From Paraphoma chrysanthemicola (Eukaryota > Ascomycota > Dothideomycetes > Pleosporales > Phaeosphaeriaceae): a stretch of 64,000 bases of DNA. A model generated the notes under the pieces. That model had not been told where the DNA came from and searched no databases. It was given only the letters and a program-made list of their open reading frames with translations. Made by a program: the position numbers and the translations under genes. Within the stretch, counting starts at the first letter, position 1. Each line of letters starts with the position of its first letter. Shown in pieces: positions 42,905 through 53,161 of this stretch. Where the stretch lies: NCBI GenBank assembly GCA_020744225.1, contig JAGMWG010000010.1:496001-560000 (forward strand), given 5' to 3'.

Positions 42905-44466
42905 TTACACCCTACGCTGTAGTCGTACTCCACCAAACGCAAACCCAGATAGCCATAGAGGTTCCCATTTCTTCCATATAATAAAGGCCAATTGACCGTG
43001 CTCAGCAACCGCAACAAACTTATCAGATTCTAGCTCACACCAACCAATGTTCCGGTATTTGTCGGTAGTTAGAGGACTTAGTTTTCTCTCTTGGTATCCT
43101 GGCTCAAATAGCTTATTAACGGGTGAAGTATATTGTGTGCCATCAACAGCCTGTTCCATGAAATCATCTGATAACGTCTGGCCAGCGCTTAAAGAAAGAT
43201 TGGATGAAGAGAAGATAGGATTGAGTTTGTTTCTGAGCCACAAATGAAAGTTGTAGCTAACGCGGCCATTGAGCGACTGGAGAGCGAGTAATCGGTGCCG
43301 GAATGGACAGTCGTCAGGCATAAGCTGAATATAACGTAATTCTGGAAAATAGAAAATCCATTTCACGTCGTATAGGCCTTTCGGTATATTAGTCGCTCGT
43401 CCACGGATGCAGAGGCTGTCAATAAACTTGATCCGTATTATTTGGTCTTCGGCTGGGTGTATTGGATTTTCCTTGAATGCTCTATTGTAAGGCATCGAAT
43501 CCGGGTATCCAGATGCGTCAACAGAGTCACGGAAATTTTGACTCATACTGCAAGGAACGCTGTCTTTAGCGTAGGAAAAGGTGAATTCTGATGCCGATAT
43601 AGCGATGCAATTGCTGGCATGAGCATCTGTCGAGTGCGTTAGTCTGCTGTAGTTGGACTAGCCATATTTCACTGACCATTTTGATCCTTCTTGGAAGCAT
43701 TCAGGCCTATTGCCAAGGTTTGGTTATTTGTACATTCTCTTATCTCTTTCCGAAGCCGCGCAAGTGCCTTTTCCCGTCCTTCTCCATAGATAAGCGGCAT
43801 ATGGACGTCAAAAATGCCGAGGAGAGAGTATATCATATCTTCGTCACGTTTTGTTTGCCGTGATTCTGCCCAAGACAACCGCTCTTCGATACTGAACTGC
43901 GAAAGATTCGATCTCTGAAGAGCTTTCACAGTTATTTTGGTAATGTCGTGAATATCTTGTAGAAGTGACATTCGGTCCCCAAGTCGTGTGCCATTTGCGG
44001 AGAAGAATTCGATTGATGCTGGTGCAATAAGTTCTTGGAGTGTCCAGCCTCGCGTAAACCATCTACTCTGCTTGAAGGCTGGCTTCCATTCCGACGACGC
44101 TGAGTCATCCCCATCCGAAGAATTGCATCGAACGTCCGATAGATACACATAACATCTTTCTGCACTCTGATACCAACGGAACATGGAGTTGATTGCTTCA
44201 GATAGCTCTGTGCTGTTTGACTTGTCGATACAGCAAGTGTCTATCCAGGCGAACGTTAGTCCGTCTCTTGTAGCTTGTTCTACACAGAAGCTGACTTTAT
44301 CGTAGCCAGGTTTAGCTTTACTTGTACCATTCATCAGATCTTGGAAGGTAACTTCGTCGCCATCTCGTCCCCACGTATGTGACAGAATCGCATACGGCGG
44401 AATGTCATTGCCTACATATTCAACAAGGCTGAAACCGCCGTTTTCCTCCAGCTGTAAAAGCCGCAT
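42905..44466 (-). CDS. HET-domain protein with novel C-terminal half
   Basis: Two exons (44466..43677 and 43626..42905) give 503 residues. The 50-nt intron has donor GTCAGT, branch GACTAAC and acceptor GACAG. The start is MRLLQL, the standard HET start; an upstream in-frame codon at 44511 is unlikely. Residues 1-250 are a HET domain: YAILSHTWGRDGDEV, AWIDTCCIDKSNS, FTRGWTLQELIAP, MIYSLLGIFDVHMPLIYGEG. Exon 2 encodes ~240 residues without NACHT or repeats: IIRIKFIDSLCIRGRATNIP, YDVKWIFYFPEL, and at the end WKKWEPLWLSGFAFGGVRLQ. That arrangement resembles a lectin-like beta-sandwich such as plant PP2, a tentative suggestion. HET proteins act in incompatibility-type cell death. Confidence 0.87.
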
Positions 44467-45445
44467 TGCAAAGGGGTGTAATTCGCATAGTACTATAGTA
44501 TGTAAAGACAACTTGTGCAGATCAAGCAGGCAAAAAGCTGTGGTCTCAAGGAAAAAGAAGTCCGAACAGGAGCAAGAGAACGTTGTGACGATGATCAGGC
44601 TGAAGGTTTCGACGCGCTTTCAGCGCTTTATCGGTAAGCTGTAAGATAATCGTTACGCGCTATACATTTTTTGTGTTTTCTTCGGCCGGTTCGCGCCATC
44701 CTAACTAGGAATAGATCCCCTACTTTGTATGGTTAATTAATCTAACAGTACTTTTAATTGGTAGGGTTGCTCTTTATTTACTGGTTCTGAAGCATAATAA
44801 TCGAAAAAGAGCTGTTCCAGGGCCTCTATCGTGCAATAACTAACTATATTTTGCACAGTGAGCTGTGCGCATGGGTAAGAAAGTGTAGCGTTTATTCTTT
44901 AAATCACGCACTAGGCTATGTCTTCTCACTGCTTCCAACACGAAGTTCGATGTAATGATATTTCGAGCGCTTGTTCGACCCGCCCACTCACATATGTTGC
45001 AATAGAATACCCACCAAAGCATGAGGTAAGACACGTGCGGTCTGTCATTATCCCGGATCGCTTGTTCGCTCCGCTGGGAGTACCAATCGATGAGGCAGCG
45101 TTGCATGAAATAGCGCCCCGCAGTGCGCATGAGGTTGATGATGACTGCCTAGTATTTGAAGGAGGTTGTACAAGCTATTCTACAAAACTTGGAGCGAATG
45201 AAGGCTTGACGTTAGGGAAGCCTGTTATTCCACGACCCAAGGCGCTGTAAAAATTAGGCGCGGAAACGATGATGCGGACGTATCGTCTTGGCAAAGTAGA
45301 TTATTAGACATTTAAAGTAGTACCAGCAGATGATAGATAGACTTATAGCCATATTCGTTGTGCGCGTGAGCTTCCTGGGTGCTGAAGTTCAGAGTTCCCC
45401 TCATTTGTCTCGCCCCACAGTGTGCCCGCCACGCAATGAGGCACG
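44467..45445. other. AT-rich intergenic stretch
   Basis: About 44640-44860 is clearly richer in A and T than the rest of the window. It could be a RIP-affected or repeat remnant, though no repeat unit is visible. A 110-residue plus-strand frame (44918-45250) has no domain. Confidence 0.35.
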
Positions 45446-46321
45446 TTACGTTACAGGACCGACAACAACAAGAACATTGTTGTTGTTACGAGCAGCCTCG
45501 ACACGTCCGAGTTCCTGCTTGATCGCACTCTGCAGTGAATCGACTACCTCTCTGTCCTCCAGCATCTCGCTCGCCAACACCAAATGAAGTGGTGCGCTGT
45601 TGCGATTGCACCGTCGGAAAAACCGACAAATGGCATCCGTGATCTCTTCCGCGACATCAGAGGGCGAAATATCGCCCATGTCGGGCTGAAGAATGCTTTC
45701 GGATAGATGGAAGGCATTAACACACTCTGGCTGATCCTTCAGGTCGCTCACGAACAAGCCTGATACCGAGCTCGAGCTAGTGAGCGATACCTTCCGTACT
45801 CGCACTTCAACATCCCACTGACTGCTCTCCACAAGGCTAGCCAGGAATAGACGTCTCTCCTCGATGAAGGTCTCAGACGTGACTGTGATTTCGCTGCTAA
45901 CGTCAGGGATGCCGTCGTCCTCATCGTCATCAACGACAAAGTCATCCAGCTCGTACTCTTCATTACCAGATTCAAGACGGCTGTCGTATGACTCACGACG
46001 ATCGAACTGATCACCGGAGCTGTACTCAATATGGTCGCCTGAAAGCGCGTCCTGTTCTTCGGGTTCGGGGTCATCTTCAGATTCGGAGTCGGATGCCGAA
46101 TCATCGATGAGATGGCGACGACGCTTCTGTACTTCCGGTAGAACAGATGTAGGGGATGTTTGGCACTCAAAGTCCTCTACATCAATCGCATACCTGACAG
46201 CCTTGGCACGTTGAAGGCGAGGAGAGCAGCGCTTCTGAACGCCACACGTCTTTGCGGCTAAGGCTTTCTCCGTGGCTTTACGTGTGCGCTTGGGCCGGTT
46301 TGCAAGTGCCATCTCGACCAT
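45446..46321 (-). CDS. Hypothetical acidic protein, basic N-terminus
   Basis: A single-exon frame of 291 residues, or 288 if the second Met (MALANRPKR) is used. The N-terminus is basic (NRPKRTRKATEKALAAK), resembling a nuclear-localisation signal. A long disordered acidic region follows (SASDSESEDDPEPEEQDALS, FVVDDDEDDG). The C-terminal ~140 residues look folded (FIEERRLFLASLVESSQWDV, AEEITDAICRFFRRCN, SAPLHLVLASEML, LVVVGPVT). No domain family is recognised. A nuclear role is inferred only from charge pattern. It runs in the same direction as the next gene, which is also unknown and acidic. Confidence 0.6.
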   Translation of the reverse strand: MVEMALANRPKRTRKATEKALAAKTCGVQKRCSPRLQRAKAVRYAIDVEDFECQTSPTSVLPEVQKRRRHLIDDSASDSESEDDPEPEEQDALSGDHIEYSSGDQFDRRESYDSRLESGNEEYELDDFVVDDDEDDGIPDVSSEITVTSETFIEERRLFLASLVESSQWDVEVRVRKVSLTSSSSVSGLFVSDLKDQPECVNAFHLSESILQPDMGDISPSDVAEEITDAICRFFRRCNRNSAPLHLVLASEMLEDREVVDSLQSAIKQELGRVEAARNNNNVLVVVGPVT

Positions 46322-47001
46322 AACTGTTTTCGAGCTGCAGAACTACGAGTATGTTTGTTACTTGCTGAGTGTCTGGTATTGCTGATATATGGGGTGAAAC
46401 TACGTTCTGTTCGTGAAAAAGGCTCGTAGTGAGACGATAGAACTAACGGCGATATATAGTGTACAATGCTCAATGTCTCGTGGACGCATACTACAAGCCC
46501 ATTGTGACGGCTCAATAAAGGGGCAACCCCTCTGGCACAATGTTACTTGGCTACCATCTCTCGCGTTATGCAGTGTAGCACTTTTCGACATACGATGAGT
46601 CATGATGAAAACCACGTCCGGTACATAATTTAGTATCTCTTGGATGTGTTCCAATACTGCGAGACTAGGGCGAGAGCTTTGATGTAGTTGCCCGCAGGCC
46701 TCTCACATCTCATATATGTCTCGCCGAAGGCTTAGATGTATGTCAAGGCCTGCGGGTGTGTCTCAGCGAGCTGCCAGGTGCAATACGGCCCGGGCGATGA
46801 GCCATCTCTGCTGTCAGCCAAGTGGTGACGGCAATTTTGGACAAGCGAGGCCTTGCCGGTACATGTGATCGCCCAGCGTTCCGTAGCGCAATATGTAGTC
46901 GGTTTCTGATCTAGTAGGCTATTTGGGGCGGTTTGACTACTCCAGACTTAGGTGATCCACTGTCATAATGTTTCGAAGGCTTTCGAACGCCTGTATCGAC
47001 G
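46322..47001. other. Intergenic stretch containing a hairpin
   Basis: No supported gene. It contains the inverted repeat described at 46691-46756. The left part is the promoter side of the acidic-protein gene. Confidence 0.35.
46691..46756. repeat. Inverted repeat (11-bp perfect arms)
   Basis: CCCGCAGGCCT at 46691-46701 and its exact reverse complement AGGCCTGCGGG at 46746-46756 enclose 44 bases. The pairing extends imperfectly inward (TCACATCT against AGATGTATGTCA). It could be a transcription-end hairpin, a small MITE remnant or chance. I see no target-site duplication. Confidence 0.45.
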
Positions 47002-48138
47002 CTAGATCTCGTTGAACATAGAGGCAGGCATCATATACGTGTTCCCATGTTCATCTTCAACTTCCACGTCGCTCTCGTTATCGGGCTGCTCCTGCTCTTC
47101 CTGCAATGCTAGTCGATGTTGGCTTAATTCGTGAGCTCTTTCAAGCATAGCCTCCTCGTCCTTGCACTCGAATTCTTCGTTCTCTTCATCATCGCGGTCA
47201 TTGTCATCACCGTGCTGGCTATTTTCTCTATCATGAACATGCCTTTCGTCTGTCTGGTACGATGATCCGTCTTCGTAGAAGAAGTCATCAATAAAATCAT
47301 TTGGTACAATGATTAAGACCTGCATGGTTAGCCCTGTTAAAAGATGATGTTATTCACAAATGTGTCATACCGTCCGAGTCCAGATCGTAGTATCATTACC
47401 ATCATATCGGTCTGCCTCCTGGTCTTCGAAGAAGTACTCGTTCAGTAAGTCCACCCCACTGAGGCGTGGAAACACGTTGACCTCCTTGCCGCCAGCATGT
47501 ACAAGATCCTCAAGCAGCCATTCGCTTTGAGAGGCGCTATTCGTGTGAACAGTCCGCTTCATCTGCCCTAATATGACGTGGAAGGCCCGACCATGTGCTG
47601 CCCGCAGCAGTGTGTCCGCGGTCTTCTTGTCCTCATCTGCCAAGCTCGAAAATGACAAATGGTCATTGTAGCTGTATTCTAGGACATGGACCAGAAAAGA
47701 AGGTCCTGCAGAATCGTAGTTCTTGATGTTTGCATACCAGCACTTCAAAATATGATGCAGACAGACCTCCGCATTGTGACCGCCATCTTGCTTCGTTTTT
47801 CCCCGTGGCGAAGAAAGGTCAACGAGACCTTCAGCCCGGCAGCTGTAGAGCTCATTGAACAGCGCCTTCTTCAGTGCGCCAGTTTCCCAGAGATCCTCTG
47901 GGTGCCATGGACGGCAGGGGTGTCTTGTCTTCTTTATCGGCCAAGGCAAGTATTGCTGCTTTTGGATGATCGCTTGGGTCTCCTTCGCGGATTCGCCCGC
48001 ATGGATCCTATCATGGCTCTCGTAAGGATAAAGGTCCTTTGGTAGGTTGATCCATCGCTGCAGTTGCCTCCTTGATCGTTCGGCCTTCCGCTCAGCTCTT
48101 CTGTGGGCTTTTCTGCGCTTGGATTCTTCAGAAGGCAT
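47002..48138 (-). CDS. Hypothetical protein with basic N- and acidic C-terminus
   Basis: Two exons (48138..47371 and 47319..47002) sum to 362 codons, 361 residues. The 51-nt intron has donor GTATGA, branch GGCTAAC and acceptor TGCAG and joins in phase 0. The N-terminus is very basic (KRRKAHRRAERKAERSRRQL). The middle (HHILKCWYANIKNYD, FLVHVLEYSYNDHLSF) looks globular. The C-terminal exon is acidic (DDNDRDDEENEEFECKDEEA) and ends HGNTYMMPASMFNEI. I recognise no family. This charge layout suggests a nuclear or chromatin-associated protein, an inference only. Confidence 0.6.
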
Positions 48139-48363
48139 GGGAATAATGTCTCATATCTATAATCATGGCGATAGATGCAACAAGCATGCCTCTTGGGTTG
48201 CTTTTAGGCAATTGTCATCATATGGCAAGAGTGGGAGGAGCGTAGCCTTGCTGCATTGCGGAGGGGGCGCATTACAGTCCAGGCCAAATGCAGGCTAGCG
48301 TATCTTGAGCCTCACCTCACGCTTGCAGCTACAGGGCGCTCGTCCAATTCGAACGCACATAAG

Positions 48364-48735
48364 ATGTCCTTCCAAGTATCCAACCATGACCATCTGCGAA
48401 ATCGCAAGCCTCAATCATATTCGGATGGACCGCCGGTACCTCCCAAGGGACCATTACAAGGCACCTCCGTACCACAACCTTTCATCCAACGGGTGACATT
48501 CGAGCAAGCAAAGCCATTGCCACCTGTTCCTACTCAGGTATCTGGAGCAGTCTTAGGTGGAGAAGTATACAAGCCTCTGCCGGCGCCTCCAGCAAGCGTC
48601 AGCTTCCGGAGTACCTTGCTTTGGATAGCTGGGTTTGTTCTATGGTTCTTGCTCATTGTCGTGCTGCTTCCTGTCGTTACGGAGAAGGACGCAATGCCCG
48701 CCTTCAATCGATGGCTACGGAACATCTGGTCTTAA
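48364..48735 (+). CDS. Small Pro-rich single-pass membrane protein
   Basis: A single exon of 123 residues. I chose ATG 48364 (MSFQVSNHDHLRNRKPQSY) because the preceding codons are not coding-like. The N-terminal two thirds are Pro-rich with repeated PPVP/PLPP motifs (DGPPVPPKGPLQG, AKPLPPVPTQ, YKPLPAPPASV) that could bind SH3 domains. One strong membrane segment follows (LLWIAGFVLWFLLIVVLLPVV), then a short tail (AFNRWLRNIWS). The family is unknown. It is convergent to the acyl-CoA dehydrogenase gene, with ~150 bp between them. Confidence 0.6.
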   Translation: MSFQVSNHDHLRNRKPQSYSDGPPVPPKGPLQGTSVPQPFIQRVTFEQAKPLPPVPTQVSGAVLGGEVYKPLPAPPASVSFRSTLLWIAGFVLWFLLIVVLLPVVTEKDAMPAFNRWLRNIWS

Positions 48736-48886
48736 ATTGACTACGGGTAGACAGAATCGTCATACCAGGTCATAGCTTGGCTGGCAATTTTCGGCATCTC
48801 GCCGGCATTTTGTACCTGACGGTCAACGACAGGAAAAGATATCTTCCCCGTCAAGATGAAGGATGGTATTATATTCGCAAACTGCA

Positions 48887-50265
48887 CTACAACTTCGATT
48901 CCGATTTGGTCGCATCTACCAAACTCTTCCTTCCACCGAACCCAAACAAATATGCTGCCACCTTCCGCATCTGGATCTCCTCGCTGCCCTCGGTGATCCT
49001 GTATCGCCGATGATGCCTCCAGATGTGCTCGAATGGATAATGCCTCGAATACCCGTTCCCGCCGTGGACCTGGATTGCTCGATCCGCAGCATCGGTGCAT
49101 AGCCTGTTGGCGTAGTAGTTGCACATTGACACCTTATCACCAATCCGCTTCTCGATCTCGTGGTGTGGCATCGAATCCATCTCTACAGCGGTCTTGCGGA
49201 TCAGCTGTCGCAGCATTTCGCATTGTGTCGCTAGCTCAACTAGCGGGAATTGTATGCCTTGGTTGTGCGAGAGCGGCGTGCCAAAGGGGGCGCGGTCGTT
49301 GGCGTATTCGACCGATTGCTTCACGCAGTAGACGGCTGCGCCGAGTGAGGAGGCAGCTTGCCGGATGCGATTCTCGTGAACAAATGCTTGCGCGACGCCT
49401 AGACCATTGTGGATGGGCCCAAGTGCCGCGGTTTCGGGCACCCAGACATCTTTGATGGAGACGGTGGCATGGTCGGTGGGCATGTTGAGTGTCCTGGCGC
49501 GCGTTAGTCATATCATTACCAAGAGCTTGTGGAAACTTACCATTCATACGATTCAGCCTTCAGCCCAGGAGTATCTTTCGGCACAATGAAGCACGAGATA
49601 CCCTTCATCTGGCCATCCTTTCCAGACGTTCGCGCGAAGATGGAGCAGTGTGTCGCGTGGTGCATACCTGTCTGCCAGCGCTTGTAGCCGTTCAGTAGCC
49701 ACCCCTTGACGCCATTCCGGGTCTCAGGTCGGCCTTTGGTGGCCATGTGTGTTGCATCCGAGCCGTGCCCAGGCTCAGTCAAGCCAAAGGTCATTCTAAA
49801 CTTGCCCTCCAGTCGCAGTGGAATAAGCTCCCTCTTCTGCTGCTCGCTACCAAAGCCCATGAGCATGATCACGTCCGGGAAGTTTCCAACCATGGAGTGC
49901 TCAGTCTGAAGGTCATTGAACAGACCCAGCCCCTTTGCAGCGAGATGCTCACGAATGACTGCCATCCATAAATTGCTTCCTCTCCCATCGGAGCTGTTCT
50001 GGCCACCGTATTGCTTCGGAAGAGACAGCCGATAGAAGCCAGCTTCATCGGCAAGCTTCCGCGACTCTGTCAGGAGCTCCTCCCACTCTTTACGCGGCAA
50101 TCCGCCATTATCCCAGTCGGTTCGCGCGTTTTCGCGTCGGTGGTCGAAGAAGCGATTGTTGTCGTCTTTGTGCTGCAGGGGTGTGATCTTCTCGTCGATG
50201 AATTTATCGAGATCGGCAAGATATTGCTTGAGATCGTCTGGTATGGAGAAGTTCATTGTCGCCAT
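48887..50265 (-). CDS. Peroxisomal acyl-CoA dehydrogenase
   Basis: Two exons (50265..49541 and 49493..48887) give 444 codons, 443 residues. The 47-nt intron has donor GTAAGT, branch GACTAAC and acceptor GCCAG. The start is Met 50265 (MATMNFSIPDDLKQYL). Acyl-CoA dehydrogenase marks: YRLSLPKQYGGQ, FRMTFGLTEPGHGSDATHM (FAD/substrate-binding), RAPFGTPLSHNQGIQFPLVE, and AIQVHGGNGYSRHYPFEHIW with RYRITEGSEEIQ in the C-terminal helical domain. The protein ends in Ser-Lys-Leu, a canonical PTS1, so it is probably peroxisomal. A first beta-oxidation-like step on a branched or unusual acyl-CoA is likely; the exact substrate is unknown. Confidence 0.9.
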
Positions 50266-50716
50266 GGTGAAGCAGACTTTAGGTTTGTGTGCACAATGCA
50301 GAGCAGGATCAATGGTGCGTCTATCAGCTGTATGGGAGCCGAGAAACCAAGTCGATATAGCTAGCAGCTCGACTATAAGAGAGAGCCTTCGGTTCAGACA
50401 TGTTGATGACTCGCCTGGCTTCGGTCGTGGAGAGATGCGCAATGGACGGGATGCTTTGCGGGGAAAGTGCACGGACTTGGACAACCTCGGCCATTCGCGG
50501 GAATTCGCCAAAACTCTCCAAGCACACGAACACACTCACCAGATCGAGCGCCTGAAAACGCAAATTAACCCAAGTGAACTCCTATGGAAAACGAATTGAA
50601 GTACATTATCATAACACGTCCCGCTTGGCTAGCCCCAGCTTCCAACATACCAATGAGGACGCAATTATCAAGAGAACATCTACACTTCTGGATGTCCAAC
50701 TAACTTCCATACCCAT

Positions 50717-51275
50717 CTACAAAGGATCGCACTTGAAGCTGTGAAACCATAAAGCTCCCCATGTGTCCACAAGTCCAGGACAAGTAACTCTCCTTAACAT
50801 TTCATCAGCCCAACGTCAAACATCTATCAAGTCTACATCGCGGGCAGTCACTTACGGGCCATTATTGATACCATTCCGAGCAAAGTCTTGCATCTCCCCA
50901 CGACAGTATGGGTCCTTGAAAGATGTACAATAGCCACCTGGGTCAGGCCCAGTGCTGCCTGGTCTGTAGCCCTCGTTTCCTGGTGAGAACGAAAAGCATC
51001 GTTTCGGATCGTGCGAATACCAATTGCAGTTTTCTCTCTCGTGGCCCCAGTGAGGCTCGGGGCAGATGTAAACTGCGCCTGGAAGACCCAAGCTAGGGCT
51101 GCAGGGATCAAGGGCGGAAAGCTGGAACAGTTGGTGATGGGCTAGCAGGTGTAGTGGTTTTCAGCCCTAGTTTAGGAAGTACTGTAGTATTGAGTCCCGG
51201 GGTAGTGGGCGCTGGAACAGCGATGGCTAGCGGGACTAACACGAGGGGGCGGAATAGACGTAGCTTTTGAGCCAT
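50717..51275 (-). CDS. Eight-cysteine small secreted protein, copy 1
   Basis: Three exons (51275..51183, 51121..50856, 50792..50717) sum to 145 codons, 144 residues. The start is MAQKLRLFRPLVLVPLAIAV, a signal peptide. Intron 1 (61 nt) has a weaker GTACTT donor. Intron 2 (63 nt) has a perfect GTAAGT donor and GGCTGATG branch. The mature part has eight Cys: DPCSPS, VYICPEPHW, ENCNWYS, KRCFSF, GPDPGGYCTSF, PYCRGEM, VTCPGL, FHSFKC. All eight align with the divergent gene at 52083, and the third exons of both genes are 76 nt in the same phase. No known effector fold is recognised. Secretion, small size and high Cys content fit an apoplastic effector or surface protein. Confidence 0.75.
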
Positions 51276-52082
51276 TTTGAGCGTATCGTTTGTCACTCAC
51301 TCTTTTGCGAGGTGGTGGAGAGGGAGGCAGAAGTTGGTAAGTGGACTTGAGAAGAACGAAAACGTCAATGGACTCGCGTGTGCCCTAACGTGAGCATTGT
51401 GATTAAGTGTCACGTTTTGTGGTCAAGCATGCAGCAAAGTGAGGTAAGGAGTATTTTTCGTCCTTAACTTCACCGCACGCTACATATCAGAAAGACACTT
51501 CATTTTAGCCCAGAAAGCTTTAACACAAGCCAGTGGCACTCTTTCATACATGGTGCGTTGGAAAAGGTTATCCTCACTATTCACCATGGTCTTAAATTCA
51601 GACCTTCCCAACCTTTTGAACGTCACTGCACTGGAAGATAGGTTAGCAGTTCACTGCGTCCTCTCAAAGCTGCACAACATATTCCGGTTATCACTTGTAT
51701 GATCACGCCTTTCGCTGCCCATCGCGCCCGGTAATGCGACAGTCACATTCCTCCCCAGACTACACATTACTACTCGATCACAGGTCCACGTTGCTGATTA
51801 CTTCTTCACATGTCACACGCTTTCCAAACGAGCAGAATTTTCTAGTCACACTCAAAGCGAAAGGGTCCTCACACTGAACACTGCAATACAAACAGACTTG
51901 AGGATACTCTCAGCACCGACCCCATACCTGTCCGAGCAAACGCACCCACACACTCTCTCTCTAACAAGCAACAAACCAAATCCTCACTCCTGTCCCCATT
52001 TTTGTACAATCAAATCAGCAAAAATTTCCGGTGATACCAAAGTGCTTACCACGACCCGCGTCTTACCACACGCAGACCCAGA
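51276..52082. promoter_or_regulatory. Shared divergent promoter of the eight-cysteine pair
   Basis: 807 bp separate the two divergent starts of the paralogous secreted-protein genes. Short overlapping frames have no coding character. CT-rich stretches just before 52083 look like a leader sequence. No specific motif is called. Confidence 0.4.
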
Positions 52083-52665
52083 ATGCTCACCCCAGTACTC
52101 CTTCTTCTCCTAGTCCCCCTCGTCGTCCTCGCCGCATCCGGCCTCCCTTCAACATGCACCTCCGGCCTCCCAGGCGGCATGTACGAATGCCCACTCCCCA
52201 ACTTCCAGCCCTGGCATTCCGCCAGCCAGCACAAAAAGCCCAGTCGCCCGAACTGCAACTGGCATCCCCCCAACACGACGCCGTGCTGGGACTATCCGTT
52301 CGCATATGATGCAGATCGGCCGCGGAGTGTGGGTCCGGATGGCGGAGGTTGAATTCTTTCCCAGAGTTGTGTTTAAGAATGTGAATATTCTGAGAGGATG
52401 AGCTAATGCGTGAATGTATCTAGGTATTGCGTGTTCTATTACTGGGCAGGATGTAAAGGCGAGACGTTGAAGTTTGATAAAGACATGAAGAAGCTGCCGA
52501 AGGGGAGTAAGGAAGGGAATGAGTAAGTTGAAACGCGCACAAGGCAAGTTGAGTAAAGAGTATCGGTGGGCACTAATGTATTCTGACAGGAAGTTAGAAT
52601 GTCCTGGTGTGGATTTTGGAGATACGTCGATGGCGTATCATAGTTTTAGGTGTCAAGCACACTAG
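52083..52665 (+). CDS. Eight-cysteine small secreted protein, copy 2
   Basis: Exons ~52083..52350, 52424..52522 and 52590..52665. The signal peptide is MLTPVLLLLLVPLVVLAASG. Cys contexts align with copy 1: LPSTCTSGLPGG, MYECPLPN, RPNCNWHPPN, TPCWDYP, YCVFYYWAGCKGE, LECPGVD, FRCQAH. Intron 2 (donor GTAAGT, acceptor GACAG) is perfect, and exon 3 has the same length and phase as in copy 1. Intron 1 (donor near 52351, branch GCTAATG, acceptor 52423) leaves the join one base short, so the first junction is misplaced or the gene has a one-base deletion. Without splicing, exon 1 alone stops after GPDGGG (89 residues). Confidence 0.68.
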
Positions 52666-53161
52666 CTATGCTGTAGTGGATTAGGGAAGAGTGGAGAAGA
52701 TATGCATAGGTCGAAGCAATTGAACAGCCACACGAGTCTGAACTTCGCGGTAAGGATGGGACGGGTATGATGAGCGGAATTGATAAGGTTGATGCATCTC
52801 GATAAAGAATTGTGAATGATTGTTTAGTAGGGATTTGTCACCGACTTTTGCACTCCTTGACTTGTACTAGCGCACAAGAAGGAACGGGTCAGGTTTGGCA
52901 AGGTATTGACTGCAGCATTCTTGAATTGACGTCTATGCCAACAGGGGCTTGGGGTTCGTAGAATATATTATAAGCTAACATTATAACACCCACGCCGCTA
53001 CCAGATGCGAAGCGACTGCGTGGTGACAGCCTACCGAATAAACGTACGCCGTCCTTTTGAACATGTGGTATCTCTGATGCGGAAATGATGTCATCCCTCC
53101 ATGTAACGCCGAAAATGCAGAAATAGTGCCCAAACATACATGCATGTATGGTTGAATCGAT
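52666..53161. other. Intergenic stretch
   Basis: The 3' flanks of the secreted-protein gene and the cohesin loader gene. Nothing else is seen. Confidence 0.35.

Noticed and set aside
44640..44860. AT-rich patch as a RIP-mutated transposon
   Set aside because: No repeat copy, terminal repeats or transposase-like frame is visible, so only base composition supports it.
50324..50563. 79-residue minus-strand frame upstream of the acyl-CoA dehydrogenase
   Set aside because: It could be leader sequence. No splice joins it sensibly to the enzyme, which already has a normal N-terminus.
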